Origin: Desulfoferula sp040751985
GTDB taxonomy: Bacteria > Desulfobacterota > Desulfarculia > Desulfarculales > Desulfarculaceae
NCBI GenBank assembly: GCA_040751985.1
Contig: JBFMFU010000047.1
Location: forward strand, 62,001 to 126,000
Length of the DNA stretch: 64,000 nt
Reading direction: 5' to 3'
Every line of letters begins with the position of its first letter. Position 1 is the stretch's first letter. The notes beneath the pieces are model-generated. The model worked only from the letters and a program-made list of their open reading frames with translations, did not search any database and had not been told where the DNA came from. Made by a program: the position numbers and the translations under genes. This document shows, piece by piece, positions 26,465-35,614 of this stretch.

Positions 26465-27418
26465 CTAGAAGGCCCTCCCGCTCTGGCTGCGCCGCCCCTC
26501 CAGCCAGCCCACCAGGCCCTGGGGCAGGAAGATCAGGAGCAGCAGCAGGATGCCGCCGAAGAGCACGTCCTTGTACTCCTCCACCACCGCCAGGAGCTGG
26601 GGCAGCGGCGTGAGCAAGGAAGCGCCGAACAGGCTGCCCCACAAGGAGCCCATGCCGCCCACGATACACATGGTCACCAGCTCCACGGACTTGAAGATGT
26701 CAAAGGTCCGGGGGGTGATGATGCCGTAGTAGTGGGCGTAGAGGGAGCCGGCCACCGAGGCGTAGACCGCGCTGACCACGAAGACCTTGACCTTGTAGGC
26801 CTCGATGGGCACGCCCGAGGCCGCCGCGGCCAGGGGCGAGTCGTGCAGGGCCCTGAGCCCCCGCCCCACCCGGGAGTGCACCAGGTTGCGCGCCAAGAGT
26901 AGCCCCAGCAGGGCCAGGCCCCAGGCCAACCAGTAGAACGACAGGTCGTTGTTCAGCGCCGCGCCGAACAGGCTCAGGGGCGGTATGCCCGACAGGCCCG
27001 AGGGCCCGCCGGTGAGCTCGTCCATCTGCACCAGGAGCACGCTGACGATGAGGTTGAAGCCCAGGGTGGCCATGACCAGGTAGTTGCCCTGCAATTTCAG
27101 GGTGGGCACCCCGATTACCGCCGCCACCCCCGCCACCAGGCAGGCGGCCAGGAGCATGGTGGGCCAGGGCGGCCAGCCGTAGCTGGCGGTGAGGATGCCG
27201 GAGATGTAGGCCCCCAGGCCGAAGAAGGCGGCGTGGCCCAGGCTGATCTGGCCGGCGTAGCCAATGAGCAGGTTCAGGCCGGTGACCACTATTACGTGCA
27301 GGGCCACCACGTTGAGCACGTTTAGGTAGTAGGGGTTATGCACCAACAGGGGCAGCAGGGCCAGGACCAGGGCCAGGCCGGCCAGGATGGCGGCGAAGGT
27401 GCGTCCCGGCCGGGTCAT
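26465..27418 (-). CDS. livM: Branched-chain-type ABC transporter permease LivM
   Basis: Inner-membrane permease of 317 residues with eight to ten hydrophobic segments. NLLIGYAGQISLGHAAFFGL is the classic LivM motif, and GRGLRALHDSPLAAAASGV is the cytoplasmic coupling region. The start ATG at 27418 overlaps the livH stop (ATGA); a longer frame upstream mirrors livH. Confidence 0.94.
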   Translation of the reverse strand: MTRPGRTFAAILAGLALVLALLPLLVHNPYYLNVLNVVALHVIVVTGLNLLIGYAGQISLGHAAFFGLGAYISGILTASYGWPPWPTMLLAACLVAGVAAVIGVPTLKLQGNYLVMATLGFNLIVSVLLVQMDELTGGPSGLSGIPPLSLFGAALNNDLSFYWLAWGLALLGLLLARNLVHSRVGRGLRALHDSPLAAAASGVPIEAYKVKVFVVSAVYASVAGSLYAHYYGIITPRTFDIFKSVELVTMCIVGGMGSLWGSLFGASLLTPLPQLLAVVEEYKDVLFGGILLLLLIFLPQGLVGWLEGRRSQSGRAF

Positions 27419-28299
27419 ACCCGCTCCTGGCGGGCCAGGCCCAACAGGCCGCCCGGACGCACGAACAGCACCAGGAGCAGCACCACGAAGGCGGCGGCGT
27501 CCTTGTACACGCTGGAGACCAGCCCGGCGAAGAGGCTCTCCAGCAGGCCCAGCACCAGCCCGCCCAGGATGGCGCCGGGGAAGCTGCCGTAGCCGCCCAG
27601 CACCGCGGCGGCGAAGCCCTTGAGGCCCATAATCACCCCCACGTCGTAGGACAGGGAGGTGATGGGAGTGATGAGCACGCCGGCCAGGGCGCCCAGGGCC
27701 CCGGCCAGGCCGAAGGAGTACAGGGTCATGCGGTGCACGTCCACGCCCATCAGCGAGGCGGCCCGGGGGTTGAGGGCCGTGGCCCGCATGGCCTTGCCGA
27801 TGAGGGTGCGGCCGAAGAACCACATCAACAGCACGATGGCCGCGATGGTCATGCCCAGCACCCACAGGTTCTGGGGGGTGAAGGTGGCCCCCAGGAGCTT
27901 CAGCGGCGTCTCCGGGCTCAGGGGGGGCAGGGCCAGGGGCTCCTTGCCCCAGAGGTGCTTGAACACCCCGCGCATGAGGATGGAGGCGGCGATGGTGATG
28001 AAGATGAGCACCATCACCTGGCGGCTCTTGGCCGGCCGGATGCACAGCCGCTCCAAGAGCCCGCCCACCAGGGCCACGGCCAGCACCGCCAGGGGGAAGC
28101 TCAGCGGGCCGGGCAGGCCCGCAGCCACCAGGAAGGTGTACATCATCAGCCCGCCCAGGGAGAGGAAGTCGCCCTGGGCGAAGTTGACCACGTGGGTGGC
28201 GTTGTAGATCAGACAGAAGCCCAGGGCCACCAGGGCGTAAACCGCGCCGGTGGTCAACCCGCTGACGATGTACTGGGCTATCTGGTCCCCGAAGCTCAT
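27415..28299 (-). CDS. livH: Branched-chain-type ABC transporter permease LivH
   Basis: First gene of the operon; a permease of 294 residues with about eight membrane segments. GLTTGAVYALVALGFCLIYN and THVVNFAQGDFLSLGG are typical LivH sequences, and GKAMRATALNPRAASLMGVD is the coupling loop. The full set livHMGF plus livK is therefore intact, with paaK inserted between livF and livK. Confidence 0.94.
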   Translation of the reverse strand: MSFGDQIAQYIVSGLTTGAVYALVALGFCLIYNATHVVNFAQGDFLSLGGLMMYTFLVAAGLPGPLSFPLAVLAVALVGGLLERLCIRPAKSRQVMVLIFITIAASILMRGVFKHLWGKEPLALPPLSPETPLKLLGATFTPQNLWVLGMTIAAIVLLMWFFGRTLIGKAMRATALNPRAASLMGVDVHRMTLYSFGLAGALGALAGVLITPITSLSYDVGVIMGLKGFAAAVLGGYGSFPGAILGGLVLGLLESLFAGLVSSVYKDAAAFVVLLLVLFVRPGGLLGLARQERV

Positions 28300-28379
28300 G
28301 CAGCCCTACCCCGCCCCGCCGGCCCGACCGCGCAAGTCCCCTTGGCCGGGACCAAGGCCGATCCCCGCGACGCTGGCTT

Positions 28380-28430
28380 TGGATACAGTATACGAAGCGA
28401 TTTTATACAGTTCCCCCCGGTGGCTGTCAA
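28380..28430 (-). promoter_or_regulatory. Promoter of the livHMGF-paaK-livK-iorAB operon
   Basis: On the minus strand TTGACA (28425-28430) and TATAAA (28402-28407) are 17 bp apart, close to the ideal sigma70 promoter. About 10 bp past the -10, GTATACTGTATCC (28381-28393) echoes the ACTGTATAA around the -10. Such repeated A/T-rich words at the start site suggest a repressor operator, but the regulator is not identifiable. Confidence 0.78.
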
Positions 28431-28628
28431 CCAAAGTACGCATGCCCGGACCCGCCCGCCGTCCCTGGCCGCGACATATCGCCAACGCAGGCGGCTGGCC
28501 GTCAGGGGCCGGGCCAAGGGCCTGGCGCGGGGCCTTGGCCGCCGCGGGGACCTGCGCGCAAGCGGCCGGTAAAAAAGGACTTTCTCCCCCGGCCCCGAGC
28601 GGAGCCCGAGGGGGCCGCACCGGCCAAG

Positions 28629-28645
28629 CTGGCACTCCGGTTGCA
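28629..28645 (+). promoter_or_regulatory. Sigma54 promoter of the two-TM protein gene
   Basis: CTGGCACTCCGGTTGCA matches YTGGCACN5TTGCW at every invariant position with correct spacing. It lies 38 bp before the ATG at 28683. The next gene downstream, on the other strand, encodes a sigma54 activator. Confidence 0.85.
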
Positions 28646-28682
28646 TTGAATTGAGGGCATTGGGGAAAAAAGGAGGGACGTG

Positions 28683-29072
28683 ATGTACCGACTGGCCTTG
28701 CCGTCGTCCGGGAGGCGCAGTGAGCGCCGCGCCGTCCTGACCAGCTGCGTCCTGGCCATCGGGGCCGTTGTCTTGGCTCTAGTCTTTTCCAGCCTGCTGC
28801 TGTTGCTGGTGGAGGGGCAGGCGGCCTATCAGCGGGTGCTGCTGCCGTTATTGGCCCTGAACCTCACCATGCTGGCTGGGCTGGTGGTGCTGATCTGGGG
28901 GGTGGCGCGGCTGGGCCGCTGGGCCGCCCAGTCCCCGGAGGCCTCCCTCCCCCGGCCCCAGCGGCCGCATCAGCCCTTCCGGCCGCAGCCGGTGTTGATT
29001 CACGGCACCGTGGAGCGGCCGCGGACACAGCCGGTCCCAGCGCCGGGCTGGCGAGGAGCCAGTTCAGTCTAA
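28683..29072 (+). CDS. Two-TM small membrane protein of unknown function
   Basis: I do not recognise this 129-residue protein. A basic N-terminus (SSGRRSERRAV) precedes two strong membrane segments (about 19-42 and 53-76, joined by VEGQAAYQRV), then a Pro/Arg/Gln-rich cytoplasmic tail of about 50 residues. The layout resembles membrane anchors or HAMP-like stubs without a signalling domain. AGGAGGG sits six bases before the ATG; a GTG three bases earlier is too close to it. A near-consensus sigma54 promoter drives it, and its stop overlaps the stop of the convergent sigma54 activator gene. Confidence 0.75.
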   Translation: MYRLALPSSGRRSERRAVLTSCVLAIGAVVLALVFSSLLLLLVEGQAAYQRVLLPLLALNLTMLAGLVVLIWGVARLGRWAAQSPEASLPRPQRPHQPFRPQPVLIHGTVERPRTQPVPAPGWRGASSV

Positions 29073-30565
29073 CTCCCGTTCTTGCGCAGGCCCAGGCGGG
29101 CCAGGCGGGAGTTGAAGGTGGAGCGGTTGACCCTGGCCTCGACCGCGGCCCGGCTGACGTTGCCCTGGTGCCGGGCCAGCAGGTGCTGGGCGTAGGCCCG
29201 CTCCATCTCGTCCCAGCTCAGGCCCTCCCCGAAGGCCGGCCCGGCCCCCACGTCCTCCGCGCCGCCTTGCCCCAGGTGGGGGGGCAGGTGCCCCGGCTCC
29301 ACCACCGGGCCCTCCACCGTGGCCAGCAGGTACTTGACGAAGTTCTCCAGCTCCCGGATGTTGCCCCGCCAGTCGTAGGCGGTCAGGACGGCCAGGGCCC
29401 GCGGCGTGAAGCGCTTGGCCGGCATGTCCATCACCGCGGCCTCGCGGCTCATGAAAAACTGCAGCAGCAGGGGGATGTCCTCGCGGCGCTCGCGCAGGGG
29501 CGGCAGGTGCAGGGGCAGGACGTTCAGGCGGTAGTACAGGTCCTCCCGGAAAACCTTGCCCGCGATGGCCTCGCTGAGGTCGCGGTTGGTGGCGGCGATG
29601 ACCCGCACGTCCACCTGCTTGCTCTGGGCCCGGCCCAGGGGCTTGATCTCCTGGTTCTGCAGCACCCGCAGGATGCGCGCCTGCAGGTTGAGCGGCATGT
29701 CGCCGATCTCGTCCAGGAACACCGTGCCGCCCTGGGCCGCCTCGAAAAGGCCCACGTGGTCGCGGTCGGCGCCGGTGAAGGCCCCCTTCTTGTAGCCGAA
29801 CAGCTCGCTCTCCAGCAGGGTGTCGGGGATGGCCGAGCAGTTTTGCACTAATAGGGGGTGCTCCCGCCGGCGGCCCAGGCGGTGGATCTCGGCGGCCACC
29901 AGGTCCTTGCCGGTGCCGCTTTCGCCGGTGATGAGTACCGGAAAGTCGGTGCGGGCGTAGTTGCGCGCGGTCTTGAGCATCTCCAGAAAGGCCGGGTTGC
30001 GGCTGATGATGCGGCTGCTGCCCGCCGCCTGCAGAGCCTGCTTGAGGCGCAGGTTCTCCTGGCGCTGGTCGGCAAAGGACAGGGCGTTGCCCAGGGCGAT
30101 GGAGCCGATGTCCACCAGGTTCTGCAGCAGGTCCAGGTAGGCCGGCTCCAGGTTCATGCGGTCGCCCTGGTGGGAGGTGTCGATGACCTCCACCGCGCCG
30201 TAGACCTCGCCGTTTTTGAGTATCAGCGGGAAGCAGAGGATGATGGTGCTCTTGAGGTCCAGTTCGTTTTCGATCTGCTTGGCCTGGCGGCGGTCGCGGC
30301 CCACCTCGGAGATGGTCATGCGCCGGTTCTCTATCACCCAGCCCACGATGCTGGGCTGCTCCGGCTTGAGCAGCAGGCCCAGTATCTTTTCCGACTCCTG
30401 GCCCACGGCCTGGATGCAGCGGTACCCTTCGGGCTCCTTCACCCAGATGGAGCCGCGCTCCACGCCCTGCAGCTCCAAAAGGAGCTGCATAAAGCGGCGC
30501 GGGAACTGCTCGGGGTCCAGTTCCTCGAACAAGGCCTTGTAAAAATCCAGACGCGGTTGGGCCAT
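29069..30565 (-). CDS. GAF-domain sigma54-dependent activator (NifA/NorR-like layout)
   Basis: Enhancer-binding protein of 498 residues. An N-terminal GAF domain (about 25-165) contains GSIWVKEPEGYRCI and FPLILKNGEVYGAVEVI. The AAA domain (about 190-430) has Walker A GESGTGKD, the loop GAFTGADRD and Walker B GTVFLDEIGDMP. A Fis-type DNA-binding region is at the end (GNVSRAAVEARVNRSTFNSR). The GAF ligand is unknown. It lies tail-to-tail with a gene carrying a strong sigma54 promoter, its most likely nearby target, although activators usually bind upstream. Confidence 0.92.
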   Translation of the reverse strand: MAQPRLDFYKALFEELDPEQFPRRFMQLLLELQGVERGSIWVKEPEGYRCIQAVGQESEKILGLLLKPEQPSIVGWVIENRRMTISEVGRDRRQAKQIENELDLKSTIILCFPLILKNGEVYGAVEVIDTSHQGDRMNLEPAYLDLLQNLVDIGSIALGNALSFADQRQENLRLKQALQAAGSSRIISRNPAFLEMLKTARNYARTDFPVLITGESGTGKDLVAAEIHRLGRRREHPLLVQNCSAIPDTLLESELFGYKKGAFTGADRDHVGLFEAAQGGTVFLDEIGDMPLNLQARILRVLQNQEIKPLGRAQSKQVDVRVIAATNRDLSEAIAGKVFREDLYYRLNVLPLHLPPLRERREDIPLLLQFFMSREAAVMDMPAKRFTPRALAVLTAYDWRGNIRELENFVKYLLATVEGPVVEPGHLPPHLGQGGAEDVGAGPAFGEGLSWDEMERAYAQHLLARHQGNVSRAAVEARVNRSTFNSRLARLGLRKNGS

Positions 30566-30708
30566 CGCGCTCTCCCCCTGCAGAGGTGGCCGAATCGCGG
30601 ACCTGGCTCAGATTAATATTTTTACGGGGGTTAAGCAAGGCAGCCGGCTTGACAGGACCCGCGCCGGCCACCCATGATGAAAAAAACCCAAGCGGGAGGG
30701 GGAGAGGC

Positions 30709-31287
30709 ATGGCTAATCAAACCGACAGCGGACGCCTGCAGGCCCAGGTGTGGCACGCCCTGCACGAGCACTGGCTGGGGCTGACGATCCTGGGCGTGGT
30801 GTTCCTGATCCTGGGCAGCCTGGCCATCCTGGCGCCCTGGGCGGCGGCGTTTGCGGTGAACGTCTTCGTGGGCTGGCTGCTGTTGATCAGCGGCGTGGTG
30901 CAGCTCATCCACAGCTTCAAGGCCCATAGCTGGAGCCTGTTCTGGAACCTGCTGGGCTCGGCGGTGTACATCGTGGCCGGCGCGGTGCTCTTGACCCAGC
31001 CCCTGACCGGGGTGCTCACCCTGACCCTGCTGCTGGCGGCCTTCTTCGTGGCCGAGGGCGTGTACAAGCTGGTGCTGGCCTTCAAGGTGAGGCCCTCGCA
31101 GGCCTGGGGCTGGCTTTTCTTCAGCGGCCTGCTGGCCCTCTTTTTGGGGGTGCTCATCTGGGCCCGCTGGCCCGGCGACGCGCCCTGGATTCTGGGCCTG
31201 CTGCTGGGCATCGACCTGATCTTCGGTGGCTGGTCCCTGCTCATGATCGCCGCGGCCGCCCGGCGGGGAGCGCCCCCGAGCGCCTAG
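30709..31287 (+). CDS. HdeD family membrane protein
   Basis: Membrane protein of 192 residues with six predicted segments in three hairpins, as in HdeD/DUF308 proteins (acid-resistance membrane protein of E. coli). Typical stretches are LGVVFLILGSLAILAPWAAA and FVGWLLLISGVVQLIHSF. The ATG at 30709 is preceded by GGGAGGGGGAG. It is divergent from the GAF activator; a candidate TTGACA (about 30649) lies upstream. Its role outside enterobacteria is unproved. Confidence 0.85.
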   Translation: MANQTDSGRLQAQVWHALHEHWLGLTILGVVFLILGSLAILAPWAAAFAVNVFVGWLLLISGVVQLIHSFKAHSWSLFWNLLGSAVYIVAGAVLLTQPLTGVLTLTLLLAAFFVAEGVYKLVLAFKVRPSQAWGWLFFSGLLALFLGVLIWARWPGDAPWILGLLLGIDLIFGGWSLLMIAAAARRGAPPSA

Positions 31288-31312
31288 ACCCGCGGCGGCC
31301 CCGGTCGCGCGC

Positions 31313-31345
31313 AGCCTCCGCTACGGCGGCGGAGGCTATTTGTGT
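31313..31345 (+). terminator. Terminator after the HdeD-like gene
   Basis: AGCCTCCGC (31313-31321) pairs with GCGGAGGCT (31329-31337), loop of seven bases, followed by ATTTGTGTTT. The next gene begins 28 bp later, so some read-through is likely. Confidence 0.7.
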
Positions 31346-31372
31346 TTGGCCCCGGAGGCGGAGAGACGAGAC

Positions 31373-32272
31373 ATGAAGCGGCGGCCGGACAGCGAGGCCA
31401 TGGACCTGGGCGGGGCGGCCCTGTTGGTGCTGGTCTGCTTCATCTGGGGCGGCAACAGCGTGGCCATCAAGTTCTCCAACCTGGGCCTGCCCCCCCTGAC
31501 CGCCGCCGCCCTGCGCTCGGCGGTGGCCGCGGTCGTGGTCTGGCTCTACGCCCGCTGGCGGGGCGAGGTCACGGCCCTGCCGGCCGGCCGCTGGGGCCAG
31601 GGGGCCATCCTGGGCCTACTGTTCGGCCTGGACTTTCTGTTCCTCTATTGGGGCCTGGCCTTCACCAACGCCTCGCGGGCGGTGATCTTCCTCTACACTC
31701 ACCCCTTCTGGGTGGCCCTGGGCGCCCACTTCTTCATCCAGGGCGACCGCCTGACCGCGCGCAAGATACTGGGGCTGCTCTTGGCCTTCGCGGGCATGCT
31801 CAGCGTGTTCGCGGTGCACCCGGCCCAGCTGCCGCCGGGGTACTGGATCGGCGACCTGATGGTGCTGGCCGCGGCCCTGTTCTGGGCCGCCACCACCCTG
31901 TACATCAAGCGCATTTCCCAGCGGCCGGGCGGGGCCATGAGCCACTACCAGATGCTACAGGCCCAGCTCCTGTACTCCCTGCCCCTCTTGGCCGCGGCGG
32001 CGGCGCTTTTGGAGTGGGGCCGGCCCATCGCCCTCACCAGCCTGGTGCTGTCCGCCCTGGCCTACCAATGCCTGGTGGTGGCCTGCTTCAGCTACCTGCT
32101 CTGGTTCTGGATGATCAACCGCTTCCGGGTCAGCGGCCTGACTGCCTTCACCTTCCTGACGCCCTTGTTCGGGGTGGTGCTGGGGGCGCTGATCCTGGGC
32201 GAGCCGGTGGGGCCGCTGGTCTGGCTGGGCCTGGGGCTGGTGGGTGCCGGCATCTACCTGGTCAACCGCTGA
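31373..32272 (+). CDS. EamA-family (DMT) transporter
   Basis: Inner-membrane exporter of 299 residues with ten predicted segments and two EamA repeats. The first starts LVLVCFIWGGNSVAIKFSNL; the second has ALFWAATTLYIKRISQRPG and ends TFLTPLFGVVLGALILGEPV. I chose the ATG at 31373 (GGAGGCGGAGAG upstream) over a start 11 codons earlier that lacks a ribosome site. Relatives export amino acids and other metabolites; the substrate is unknown. Confidence 0.9.
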   Translation: MKRRPDSEAMDLGGAALLVLVCFIWGGNSVAIKFSNLGLPPLTAAALRSAVAAVVVWLYARWRGEVTALPAGRWGQGAILGLLFGLDFLFLYWGLAFTNASRAVIFLYTHPFWVALGAHFFIQGDRLTARKILGLLLAFAGMLSVFAVHPAQLPPGYWIGDLMVLAAALFWAATTLYIKRISQRPGGAMSHYQMLQAQLLYSLPLLAAAAALLEWGRPIALTSLVLSALAYQCLVVACFSYLLWFWMINRFRVSGLTAFTFLTPLFGVVLGALILGEPVGPLVWLGLGLVGAGIYLVNR

Positions 32273-32284
32273 GGCCCCGCGGGC

Positions 32285-34051
32285 CTAGCCTGGGGCCGGG
32301 CCGCGGCCGGCGTCCTTGAAGCCCAGCTTCTTTAGCTGCCGGCTGTAGACGCTGATGATGTCCCGGTGGCTGATCACGCCCACCAGACGCGAATCCGAGG
32401 GGCCGGCCACCACCGGCAGGGTGGCGTAGTCGTGCTCGGAGATGCGCCGGAGCGCCGTCTCCAGGGTGTCGTCGGGGGTGACGGTGCGCACCTCGCTGGT
32501 GGCCAGCTCGGCCACCACCACCAGGTCCCACAGCTCCTGGTCAAAGCTGTGGTCCGCGTAGTCGGCGTGGGAGATGATGCCCTTCAGTCGCCCCTGACCG
32601 TCCACCACCGGGAAGGAGGCGTACTTGGAGTGGATCATCTTCTGGTGGAACTGGCCCAGGGTCATGTCCTGGGGCACGCTGTCCACCTCGCTGCGCATGG
32701 CCTGGCGCACGCTCAGCGAGCGCAGCAGGTTCATGTCCTTGCCGGCCCGGATGTCCACCCCGCGGCGGATCAGCTTCATGGTGTAGATGGACTCGGGGTT
32801 GATCTGCTGGGCCACCAGGGTGGCCACCACGCAGCCGATCATCAGGGGCAGGATGATCTGGTAGCCGCCGGTCATCTCGAACAGGATCAGAAAGGCGGTG
32901 AGCGGGGCGTGGGTGGCCCCGGCCACCACCGCGGCCATGCCCACCACGGCGTAGGCGCCGGGCCGGGCGGTGACGGCCGGGAACAGGGCGTGGGCCCAGT
33001 GGCCGAAGCAGCCGCCCAGCATGGAGCCGATGACCAGGGAGGGGGCGAAGATGCCGCCGGACATGCCGCCGGCGATGGTCAGGGAGGTAGCCAGGATCTT
33101 CACCGCCACCACCGACAGCATCAGCCACCAGACCATCTGGCCGCGCAGGGCCAGCTCGATGCCCTCGTAGCCCACTCCTAGCACCCAGGGGAAGCCCAGG
33201 CCGATGGCCCCCAGGGCCAGGCCGGCCAGGGGGGTCTTGAGGTACTCCGGAAAGCGCCAGGAGTTCACCAGGTCCTCCACCTTGTACAGGGTGCTGGTGA
33301 AGGCGGCCCCGATCAGACCGGCGGCCAGGCCCAGCACGCCGTAGAGCAAAAGCTCCCAGGCCGAGACCAACTGGTAGGCCGGCACCACGAAGGCCGGGAA
33401 GTCGCCCAGGTGGAAGCGGCTGATGGCCGTGGCCATCACCGCCGAGAGCACGATGGGGCTGAAGGTGGCGATGGCGAAATCGCCCAGAATGATCTCCATG
33501 GCGAACATCATGCCCGCCACCGGGGCGTTGAAGGTGGCGGCGATGCCCGCGGCCGCGCCGCAGCCCACCAGCACCCGCAGGCGGTTGGCGCTGACCTGGA
33601 GCACCTGGCCCAGGGCCGAGCCGATGGCCGAGCCGATCTGCACGATGGGTCCCTCGCGCCCCACCGAGCCGCCCACGGCGATGGACAGGGCCGAGGCCAG
33701 GGACTTGACGATCACCACCCGCTTGCGGATCAGGCCGGACCGGAGAGAGACCGCCTCCATGACCTCGGGCACGCCGTGGCCCTTGGCCTCCCGGGCCAGG
33801 AAGTAGATCAGGGGCCCCACCAGCAAACCGCCGGCCGCCGGCACCAGGAGCAGATACCACCAGGGTTGTCCGGCCAGGACCGCCAGGAAGTCGCCGGCGC
33901 TGCCGTAGCTGAGGGTGCGCAGGAAGTCAATGAGCCAGCGGAAGCCCACCGCGCCGTAGCCGCCCAGCAGGCCCACGGCCACGCCCAGGGCCATGAGCGT
34001 AACCTGCTCCTTGGACCACAGGCTGAGCTTGAGTCGGGCCAGCGGCGTCAT
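32285..34051 (-). CDS. ClC chloride channel/transporter with C-terminal CBS pair
   Basis: Anion channel or Cl-/H+ antiporter of 588 residues. The ClC signatures are GHGVPEVMEAV (variant of GSGIP), GGSVGREGPIVQIG with the gating Glu, and GGMSGGIFAPSLVIG. Two CBS domains follow at about 455-510 and 520-575. The proton Glu of antiporters is not obvious at the usual site, so channel versus exchanger is open. GGAGGG precedes the ATG. It is convergent with the DMT gene at a 12-bp gap. Confidence 0.94.
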   Translation of the reverse strand: MTPLARLKLSLWSKEQVTLMALGVAVGLLGGYGAVGFRWLIDFLRTLSYGSAGDFLAVLAGQPWWYLLLVPAAGGLLVGPLIYFLAREAKGHGVPEVMEAVSLRSGLIRKRVVIVKSLASALSIAVGGSVGREGPIVQIGSAIGSALGQVLQVSANRLRVLVGCGAAAGIAATFNAPVAGMMFAMEIILGDFAIATFSPIVLSAVMATAISRFHLGDFPAFVVPAYQLVSAWELLLYGVLGLAAGLIGAAFTSTLYKVEDLVNSWRFPEYLKTPLAGLALGAIGLGFPWVLGVGYEGIELALRGQMVWWLMLSVVAVKILATSLTIAGGMSGGIFAPSLVIGSMLGGCFGHWAHALFPAVTARPGAYAVVGMAAVVAGATHAPLTAFLILFEMTGGYQIILPLMIGCVVATLVAQQINPESIYTMKLIRRGVDIRAGKDMNLLRSLSVRQAMRSEVDSVPQDMTLGQFHQKMIHSKYASFPVVDGQGRLKGIISHADYADHSFDQELWDLVVVAELATSEVRTVTPDDTLETALRRISEHDYATLPVVAGPSDSRLVGVISHRDIISVYSRQLKKLGFKDAGRGPAPG

Positions 34052-34486
34052 AACCCTCCGCGCCGGTTGGCGTTTACGGACTTGGGCGTGTGCCTGGTTA
34101 ACCTAGCAGCTTGGCCCCCACCCCCGTCAAGAAAAATGCCCGCCGATTCCGGGAAAAATGCGATATTTCCTGCGCCCGCCGCCGCTGCCGTAGGGAGCCA
34201 AAAGGACCCTTGCCATACGCCTGTTGACACCCCCCAAAAAAATTGTTGTGCTCGTGAGGGGTTAAGTAGTAGTATTAAATCGCTCAACCTGAGGAACTAG
34301 AGCAAGCTTAGGTTTAGGGGGTATGTCCGGTGCATATTGGGAGAGGCGCCTCTGAGGGGGTAGCCTCTGCCTGGGCCATCCTTTTAGAGTCCGCGGCCCC
34401 GCACACCTGACAAGTCCGCTACCTCCTGCTGAAGGCGGCCAGCCAAGCCCCTGGCATCGGCTATTGGGCCGCCGAGGAGGTGCGCC
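34052..34486. other. Intergenic region before the acyltransferase gene
   Basis: A 435-bp gap with no supported gene. A candidate plus-strand promoter, TTGACA (34224-34229) and TGTGCT (34247-34252) 17 bp apart, would give a leader of about 230 nt. The leader contains the palindrome AGAGGCGCCTCT (34342-34353) and ends with AGGAGG before the ATG. I compared it with common riboswitch cores and recognised none. Confidence 0.5.
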
Positions 34487-35614
34487 ATGACTCCGTCATC
34501 GGGTGTCGGTGCTGAGTGGGGAGGTGGCTCCGGGGCGATGGGCATCCTGGCCGGCCCGGGGCAATGGGTCGGGAGCCGGCCGGCGGTTGGCAAGCGGGAG
34601 GAACCCGCGGACCGGCTGAAGGCCAAGCTCAAGTTCAAAGACCTCAGCACCTTTTTCCAGCTTCCCTTCAACGTCTGGCTGTTCAAAAACATGCCCGCCT
34701 GGGTCAGCCGCATGTACCTGGGCCTGCTAAGCCGGCTCTATTTCCGGCTGGCGGCCAAGGAGCGCGGGGCCATCCAGGCCTCCCTGGCCCACTGCCTGGG
34801 CCTGCGCATGGGCAGCCGCAAGGCCCAGTTGCTCTGGTCGCGGGTGCGCGACGGCATCGTGGAGCACTATCACGAAAAACTCTTCTTGGCCTTCAAGAGC
34901 TTCCGCTGTATCCGGCGCGTGTGCCTGCGGCGGGTGTCTGTGGCCAACCAACACATTCTGGACCAGGCGGTGGCGCAGGGGCGGGGGGTAATTTTGGTCA
35001 CGGGGCACTACGGCGCCCTGGAGTTTCTGCCCGGGGCCCTGGCCTTCCGGGGCTTCCCCTTGTCGGTCATGGTGCACTGCAAGACCCCCAAGCTCAAGAA
35101 GATATTGGAGGAACGCGCCAACCGCACCCGCACCGAGCTGCTGGACCCCAAGTCCGGCGAGGTGTTCTTCCAGGCCCTGGATCACCTCAAGCGCGGCCGG
35201 GTGGTCATCACCCAGTGCGACGAGATCGACATGTGGCGGCCCTACAAGGACAAGACCATCAACTTCCTGGGCCTGAACGTGCCCCTGGACCGCTCCATGG
35301 ACATCCTGGCCCGCAAGTCCAAGGCAGTGGTGGTGATGGGCCTGGTGCACCGTCTGGGCTGCGGCCGCTACCAGGTAGAGCTGCGGCAGCCCCAGACGCA
35401 CCCGGCCGCCCGCGGCGCCGCGCTGGTCTCTCAGCAGTGCCTGTCGGTGCTGAGCTCCTACATTTACTCACGGCCGCACGAATGGTATGAGTGGAAGAAG
35501 CTCCGGCCCTTCGTGGACGCGAACCTGGAATCGAGGGCAAATGAGAATTCAGGGGCTCAGGGCCTATTTAATCGAGTGGCCTTTCACCTTGGCGGTGTCC
35601 CACAGCCTGGCTAG
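34487..35614 (+). CDS. Lysophospholipid/lipid A-type acyltransferase (LpxL-like)
   Basis: Membrane-associated acyltransferase of 375 residues in the LPLAT superfamily, nearest in plan to lipid A late acyltransferases. The catalytic H-X4-E motif is in VTGHYGALEFLPG (about residue 173). GRVVITQCDEIDMWRP and INFLGLNVPLDRSMDILARK follow as the later LPLAT blocks. AGGAGG supports the start, although the first 45 residues are low complexity and a downstream start is possible. Its 3' end overlaps the next gene by 74 bp, so the last ~20 residues are not conserved-looking. Confidence 0.82.
   Translation: MTPSSGVGAEWGGGSGAMGILAGPGQWVGSRPAVGKREEPADRLKAKLKFKDLSTFFQLPFNVWLFKNMPAWVSRMYLGLLSRLYFRLAAKERGAIQASLAHCLGLRMGSRKAQLLWSRVRDGIVEHYHEKLFLAFKSFRCIRRVCLRRVSVANQHILDQAVAQGRGVILVTGHYGALEFLPGALAFRGFPLSVMVHCKTPKLKKILEERANRTRTELLDPKSGEVFFQALDHLKRGRVVITQCDEIDMWRPYKDKTINFLGLNVPLDRSMDILARKSKAVVVMGLVHRLGCGRYQVELRQPQTHPAARGAALVSQQCLSVLSSYIYSRPHEWYEWKKLRPFVDANLESRANENSGAQGLFNRVAFHLGGVPQPG

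Larger units (their letters stand above)
28300..28682. other. Intergenic region with divergent promoters
   Basis: This 383-bp gap holds the livH promoter (minus strand) and the sigma54 promoter of the small membrane protein (plus strand), described separately. Between them, 28440-28620 is GC-rich with an imperfect hairpin near 28587-28620 and no supported gene. Confidence 0.7.
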
